This document shows positions 29,751 through 32,061 of a stretch of DNA of 32,061 nt, one piece after another. The notes under the pieces were generated by a model. That model ran no database searches. It saw only the letters and a list, made by a program, of their open reading frames with translations, and had not been told where the DNA came from. The stretch is from a virus, in IMG/VR virus record IMGVR_UViG_3300047378_000262, positions 1-32,061 of that record; one strand, given 5' to 3'. The position numbers and the translations under genes are program-made. Positions within the stretch are counted from its first letter, which is position 1; each line of letters opens with the position of its first letter.

Positions 29751-29926
29751 AATCCAATTAATGCCCAGCCATGATTAGCTATAGCGTTGAGTATAATAAA
29801 CAAACATGTAGCCATATGAGTAAGCCACCAAACGGTTCTAATACAAGCAATAGTATTAGCTTGTTTATCCGTCTCTCCGACTTTTTCTCCTAGACTTTTA
29901 GCCCATATTCTCCACCATTTACCCAT
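29747..29926 (-). CDS. Small single-pass membrane protein, unknown
   Basis: 59 residues from ATG at 29926; a GTG six bases upstream (29932) is also possible. N-terminus GKWWRIWAKSLGEKVGETDK, then a hydrophobic helix (ACIRTVWWLTHMATCLFIIL). The 'KWWRxWAxSLGEKVGE...' start occurs in other marine phages as I recall. Unknown function. Confidence 0.6.
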   Translation of the reverse strand: MGKWWRIWAKSLGEKVGETDKQANTIACIRTVWWLTHMATCLFIILNAIANHGWALIGL

Positions 29927-30089
29927 GGCCACGTTTAACTAATTCATTACGAATTTTTTGTTTCTTTTTATTTGGAGTATTGTTATTCTCCAAAGAAGCT
30001 TTCAACTCTTCTAACGGTGTAGATCTCATATAAAAATTTTGCGTATTGCCCTTTCGGTCTTTTTGACTCGATTGAAATTTTATCGGCAT
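29919..30089 (-). CDS. 56-residue basic protein, unknown
   Basis: ATG at 30089 with GGAG upstream. Reads MPIKFQSSQKDRKGNTQNFY, then MRSTPLEELKASLENNNTPN and KKKQKIRNELVKRGHG, TAA at 29919. A pattern 'FYM...PxxEL...KxKIRNELVKRG' is familiar from T4-like marine phages. Stop overlaps the next gene. Confidence 0.62.
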   Translation of the reverse strand: MPIKFQSSQKDRKGNTQNFYMRSTPLEELKASLENNNTPNKKKQKIRNELVKRGHG

Positions 30090-30091
30090 TA

Positions 30092-30670
30092 TTATTCTCC
30101 AGTTATATAATTATATATATGCTTCCACTTCCAAAATCTTTCAATATCACCATCATAATATGCGTTATGTTCGTGAGCAACTAATATAGAGTTTAGTCCA
30201 AAGCTTTTACCAACTTCTGCATTTTCAGGTTTATCTTCAATCCAATAACAACCAGTTCCTTCGTACTTTTTAAGCTCTTCGTCTTTATCAGCACCGCAAG
30301 GTAGGAATATAAAGTCATCCCATATTTCCTTACCAAACAATAATTCTAAATTCTGAATTCTTAATTTTTGTGCATACCTATTCGTAGACAAAGATGTAAT
30401 ACAATGGAACTTATATCCATGAAGCATGTTTAGTCTTTTCATATAATAAACTGCATCTCTTAATGGTGGTAAGAATGCAATAGCAGCTGAATCATTAAAC
30501 TCAGCAACAAACTTTTTACCAGCTTCAGGAACTAGATTGAACCTTTTAGCAACATTATACTGTGAAGCATCATGTGTTGGAAAACCTTTATGGTTCATAT
30601 ATTGAGTGAATGAATATTCCCAATCACATAAAACTCCATCACAATCTACTAAAATTATGTTCTCTTTCAT
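30092..30670 (-). CDS. HAD-superfamily phosphatase, 5'-nucleotidase-like
   Basis: 192 residues from ATG at 30670 with GAGAG before it (the upstream TTG would give MRDN-). HAD motif I is D9-C-D11-G-V in ILVDCDGVLCDWEYSF; motif II is the SLST segment in CITSLSTNRYAQKL; the acidic motif IV is IEDKPENAE. Cap residues and WD segments resemble the 5'(3')-deoxyribonucleotidase group common in phages. It likely dephosphorylates nucleotides, supporting DNA synthesis pools (family-level inference). Confidence 0.82.
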   Translation of the reverse strand: MKENIILVDCDGVLCDWEYSFTQYMNHKGFPTHDASQYNVAKRFNLVPEAGKKFVAEFNDSAAIAFLPPLRDAVYYMKRLNMLHGYKFHCITSLSTNRYAQKLRIQNLELLFGKEIWDDFIFLPCGADKDEELKKYEGTGCYWIEDKPENAEVGKSFGLNSILVAHEHNAYYDGDIERFWKWKHIYNYITGE

Positions 30671-30678
30671 ATTATCTC

Positions 30679-30900
30679 TCAATGAAACACTCTTTCCTTT
30701 CCATCAATAACTAGCTTATCAATGTGAACATTACCTCTTAAATCCATAAACCCTTGGCTGATAATCAACTCACAAAGTTGATCCCAAGCGTTGTCGTCTT
30801 TAGAGACTGCCAAATCCACCATCTCTTGTTTATATAATGGCACTTCCACTAGTACGTTTTCGTTAACAACTAGTCTTCCTTTTATTACATTTTTACTCAT
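30679..30900 (-). CDS. Small early protein, unknown
   Basis: 73 residues from ATG at 30900, preceded by GAGG at six bases; the frame continues upstream to an ATG at 30915 that would lie before that ribosome site. Beta-rich and acidic: KNVIKGRLVVNENVLVEVPL, DDNAWDQLCELIISQGFMDL, GNVHIDKLVIDGKERVFH. First gene after the promoter at 30929-30957. Unknown. Confidence 0.58.
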   Translation of the reverse strand: MSKNVIKGRLVVNENVLVEVPLYKQEMVDLAVSKDDNAWDQLCELIISQGFMDLRGNVHIDKLVIDGKERVFH

Positions 30901-30928
30901 TTGTTTCCTCATCATTTAATATAGGTAT

Positions 30929-30957
30929 ATTATAACACACAATAAATGATTTGTACA
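30929..30957 (-). promoter_or_regulatory. Early/middle promoter (TGTACA-N17-TATAAT)
   Basis: TGTACA (30952-30957), 17 bases, TATAAT (30929-30934) then ATAC. An A run and GTG precede the -35 on the minus strand. Drives the 30900 leftward unit. Confidence 0.82.
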
Positions 30958-30971
30958 CACTTTTTTGCAAT

Positions 30972-31181
30972 TTATTTAAAATATTTTTCCAACATTTCAA
31001 ACTTATCAACATACTCTGCCATCATGCCTAGCTCTTTCTCAAGAGTTTCCATTTGATCAGAATGTTCACCAACTGACACTTGATTGCTTAAAATAATCTC
31101 TGCGTTCATTTGATGCTTTGCAGCTTGTGCCTGCATATAGTCCATAGATGTCTTTACCATCTGATCTCTAAAGTTTTTCAT
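30972..31181 (-). CDS. Small coiled-coil protein, unknown
   Basis: 69 residues from ATG at 31181 (GGGAG upstream; a TTG at 31193 would add MGDN). Nearly all helical: MDYMQAQAAKHQMNAEIILS, then EHSDQMETLEKELGMMAEYV. Methionine- and glutamine-rich. Possibly an assembly or regulatory partner of the exonuclease upstream; unproven. Confidence 0.55.
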   Translation of the reverse strand: MKNFRDQMVKTSMDYMQAQAAKHQMNAEIILSNQVSVGEHSDQMETLEKELGMMAEYVDKFEMLEKYFK

Positions 31182-31182
31182 A

Positions 31183-31866
31183 TTATCTCCCAAATAATTT
31201 TCTACGTTTATATTCTGCTATTGTATCTAATAGCTTTGTTGTCCAGTTATCACGGTGCTCAATAAATACTTGAGCTCCTTGATCACCTGCGATTAAGGTT
31301 ACCAATTGTGTAATAGGCATACCAGTTCTTTCTTCCCACATAATTGCATATGCAGTTTCTTGAGTAAAGTAACCTTCACAATACTCTTTCTTTTTAGGTT
31401 TTGCTGAGGTTTTATAATCTATAATAGATGGTTTACCATTCCATACACCAACACAATCGACTCGTCCAGCAACACCTAAATGTTCTGAATATAATGCTGC
31501 TTCTTGAGCATAAACCTTGGTAAGGTTTTTATCTAGTATGTCTTTTACTTCCATAAAGTTTGACTTAACAACAAGATTAGCATCCTGAAAATAGTCTTCT
31601 TCATTATCAACGTATCTTTCTAAGACTTCATGAACAGCTGTTCCACGAGTTGAAGCTCGATGAGAAACTCTATTGGCTTCTTCGTCTCCGACACGTGCTC
31701 TCCATCTTTGTATAGCTTCTTCGCTTAAGATTGAAAGTACTGTTGTAATAGAAGGATACTTAATACCATTAGGGGCGGCATATTTTCTGCCAGTATCAGT
31801 AGTGTTTGCCACCATGTCATCGTAGCCAAGATCAATTGATTCATGTTTAAAGTTTCCCATTTTCAT
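31183..31866 (-). CDS. RecB/PD-(D/E)XK family exonuclease
   Basis: 227 residues. N-terminal PNGIKYPSITTVLSI, then the GxxxHxxxE motif RGTAVHEVLERYV (H79, E83), then the PD-(D/E)xK core: D137 in GRVDCVGVWNGKPSIID and D150-Y-K152 (IIDYKTSAK). This is the RecB-type nuclease arrangement, as in the MGME1-like phage exonucleases. It would degrade or process DNA ends, probably for recycling host DNA or recombination. AAGGA upstream of the ATG at 31866; overlaps the PhoH-like stop by 20 bases. Confidence 0.85.
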   Translation of the reverse strand: MKMGNFKHESIDLGYDDMVANTTDTGRKYAAPNGIKYPSITTVLSILSEEAIQRWRARVGDEEANRVSHRASTRGTAVHEVLERYVDNEEDYFQDANLVVKSNFMEVKDILDKNLTKVYAQEAALYSEHLGVAGRVDCVGVWNGKPSIIDYKTSAKPKKKEYCEGYFTQETAYAIMWEERTGMPITQLVTLIAGDQGAQVFIEHRDNWTTKLLDTIAEYKRRKLFGR

Positions 31867-32061
31867 ATAATTCCTTTGTCATAATAAAGTCTCTCACAAA
31901 TCCGCTTCGAACAATGTCTTCCCATTTAAATTCGATGTGATCAAAAGAGTTCATGTGTTGGATAATATTAATAAATTCTTTAATACCATCCTGATCACCC
32001 TTTCGGGTGAAGTCTGATTGATAATAATCACCAGACATAATAAATCTGCAGTCTTCACCAA
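31847..32061 (-). CDS. phoH: PhoH-like ATPase, C-terminal fragment (5' end beyond window)
   Basis: Only the last ~71 codons are inside the window. The frame is open to the right edge (upstream codons read GEDCRFI before the internal ATG at 32038), so that ATG is not the true start. The motif GEDCRFIMSGDYYQSDF with QHMNSFDHIEF and KWEDIVRSGFVRDFIMTK matches the C-terminal end of PhoH-family P-loop proteins of T4-like phages ('SGDYRQTDF... IxF...DIVRSxFV'). PhoH-like genes are widespread in marine phages; function in phage is debated. Confidence 0.85.
   Translation of the reverse strand, partial: GEDCRFIMSGDYYQSDFTRKGDQDGIKEFINIIQHMNSFDHIEFKWEDIVRSGFVRDFIMTKELYENGKL

Noticed and set aside
31847-32038. 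ATG at 32038 as the start of a 63-residue gene
   Set aside because: The frame is open to the right edge and the upstream codons continue the PhoH-like pattern, so this is a fragment of a longer gene.
1-32061. tRNA genes, CRISPR arrays, insertion sequences
   Set aside because: No cloverleaf-like segment, no regularly spaced direct repeats and no transposase-like protein were seen by eye; a tRNAscan or similar search was not possible here.

Overview
This window is a piece of the genome of a T4-like contractile-tailed phage (myovirus), of the type found in marine bacteria. The evidence is a run of recognisable T4-type baseplate and tail genes (gp6, gp25, gp5-like, gp27, gp53, gp48, gp4, gp26, gp29), the replication/late-transcription trio gp33-gp59-gp32 in T4 order, T4-type late promoters (TATAAATA), and a PhoH-like gene. 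The DNA is AT-rich by eye. The host is not named by the sequence, but the lipobox, CsgG/CsgF and periplasmic sensor domains require a Gram-negative host. The overall look is closest to phages of marine alphaproteobacteria or cyanobacteria; this is inference.

Layout. (a) 1-8944, minus strand: late baseplate operon gp48 > gp53 > gp27 > gp5-like > unknown > gp25 > gp6 > large wedge protein that runs off the left edge. (b) About 8960-9000: two divergent late promoters. (c) 9000-13769, plus strand: gp4 nuclease, an unknown protein, a tube-fold protein, gp26, a small gp51-position frame, an EF-hand membrane protein and the gp29 tape measure. A T7 slippery run joins gp26 to the small frame, as in the G/GT tail chaperones of other phages. 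(d) 13768-13853: facing terminators where the two strands converge. (e) 13894-16876, minus: gp32, gp59, gp33 and an unknown gene. (f) 16996-19864, minus: a packed block of small unknown genes plus a zinc metallopeptidase. (g) 19960-29585, minus: one tight run of genes starting at a late promoter (29604-29611): a small structural protein, two fibre-like proteins, endolysin, two holin-like membrane proteins, then CsgF, CsgG, a curlin-repeat protein, a FecR-domain protein, a second curlin-repeat protein and a CHASE2-adenylate cyclase. (h) 29637-32061, minus: early-type small genes, a HAD phosphatase, a RecB-like exonuclease and the C-terminus of PhoH.

Two promoter classes can be read directly. 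Six minus-strand sites have TGTACA or TTTACA, then exactly 17 bases, then TATAAT; these look like host-sigma early/middle promoters. Five intergenic TATAAATA sites (plus one inside gp59) look like late promoters served by gp33 and its partners.

The most exciting part is region (g). It is an apparent curli-type amyloid secretion module with its own FecR protein and a catalytically intact membrane adenylate cyclase, embedded in the phage late/lysis operon. No stretch over 300 bases lacks a gene, and I saw no tRNA, CRISPR array or insertion sequence.
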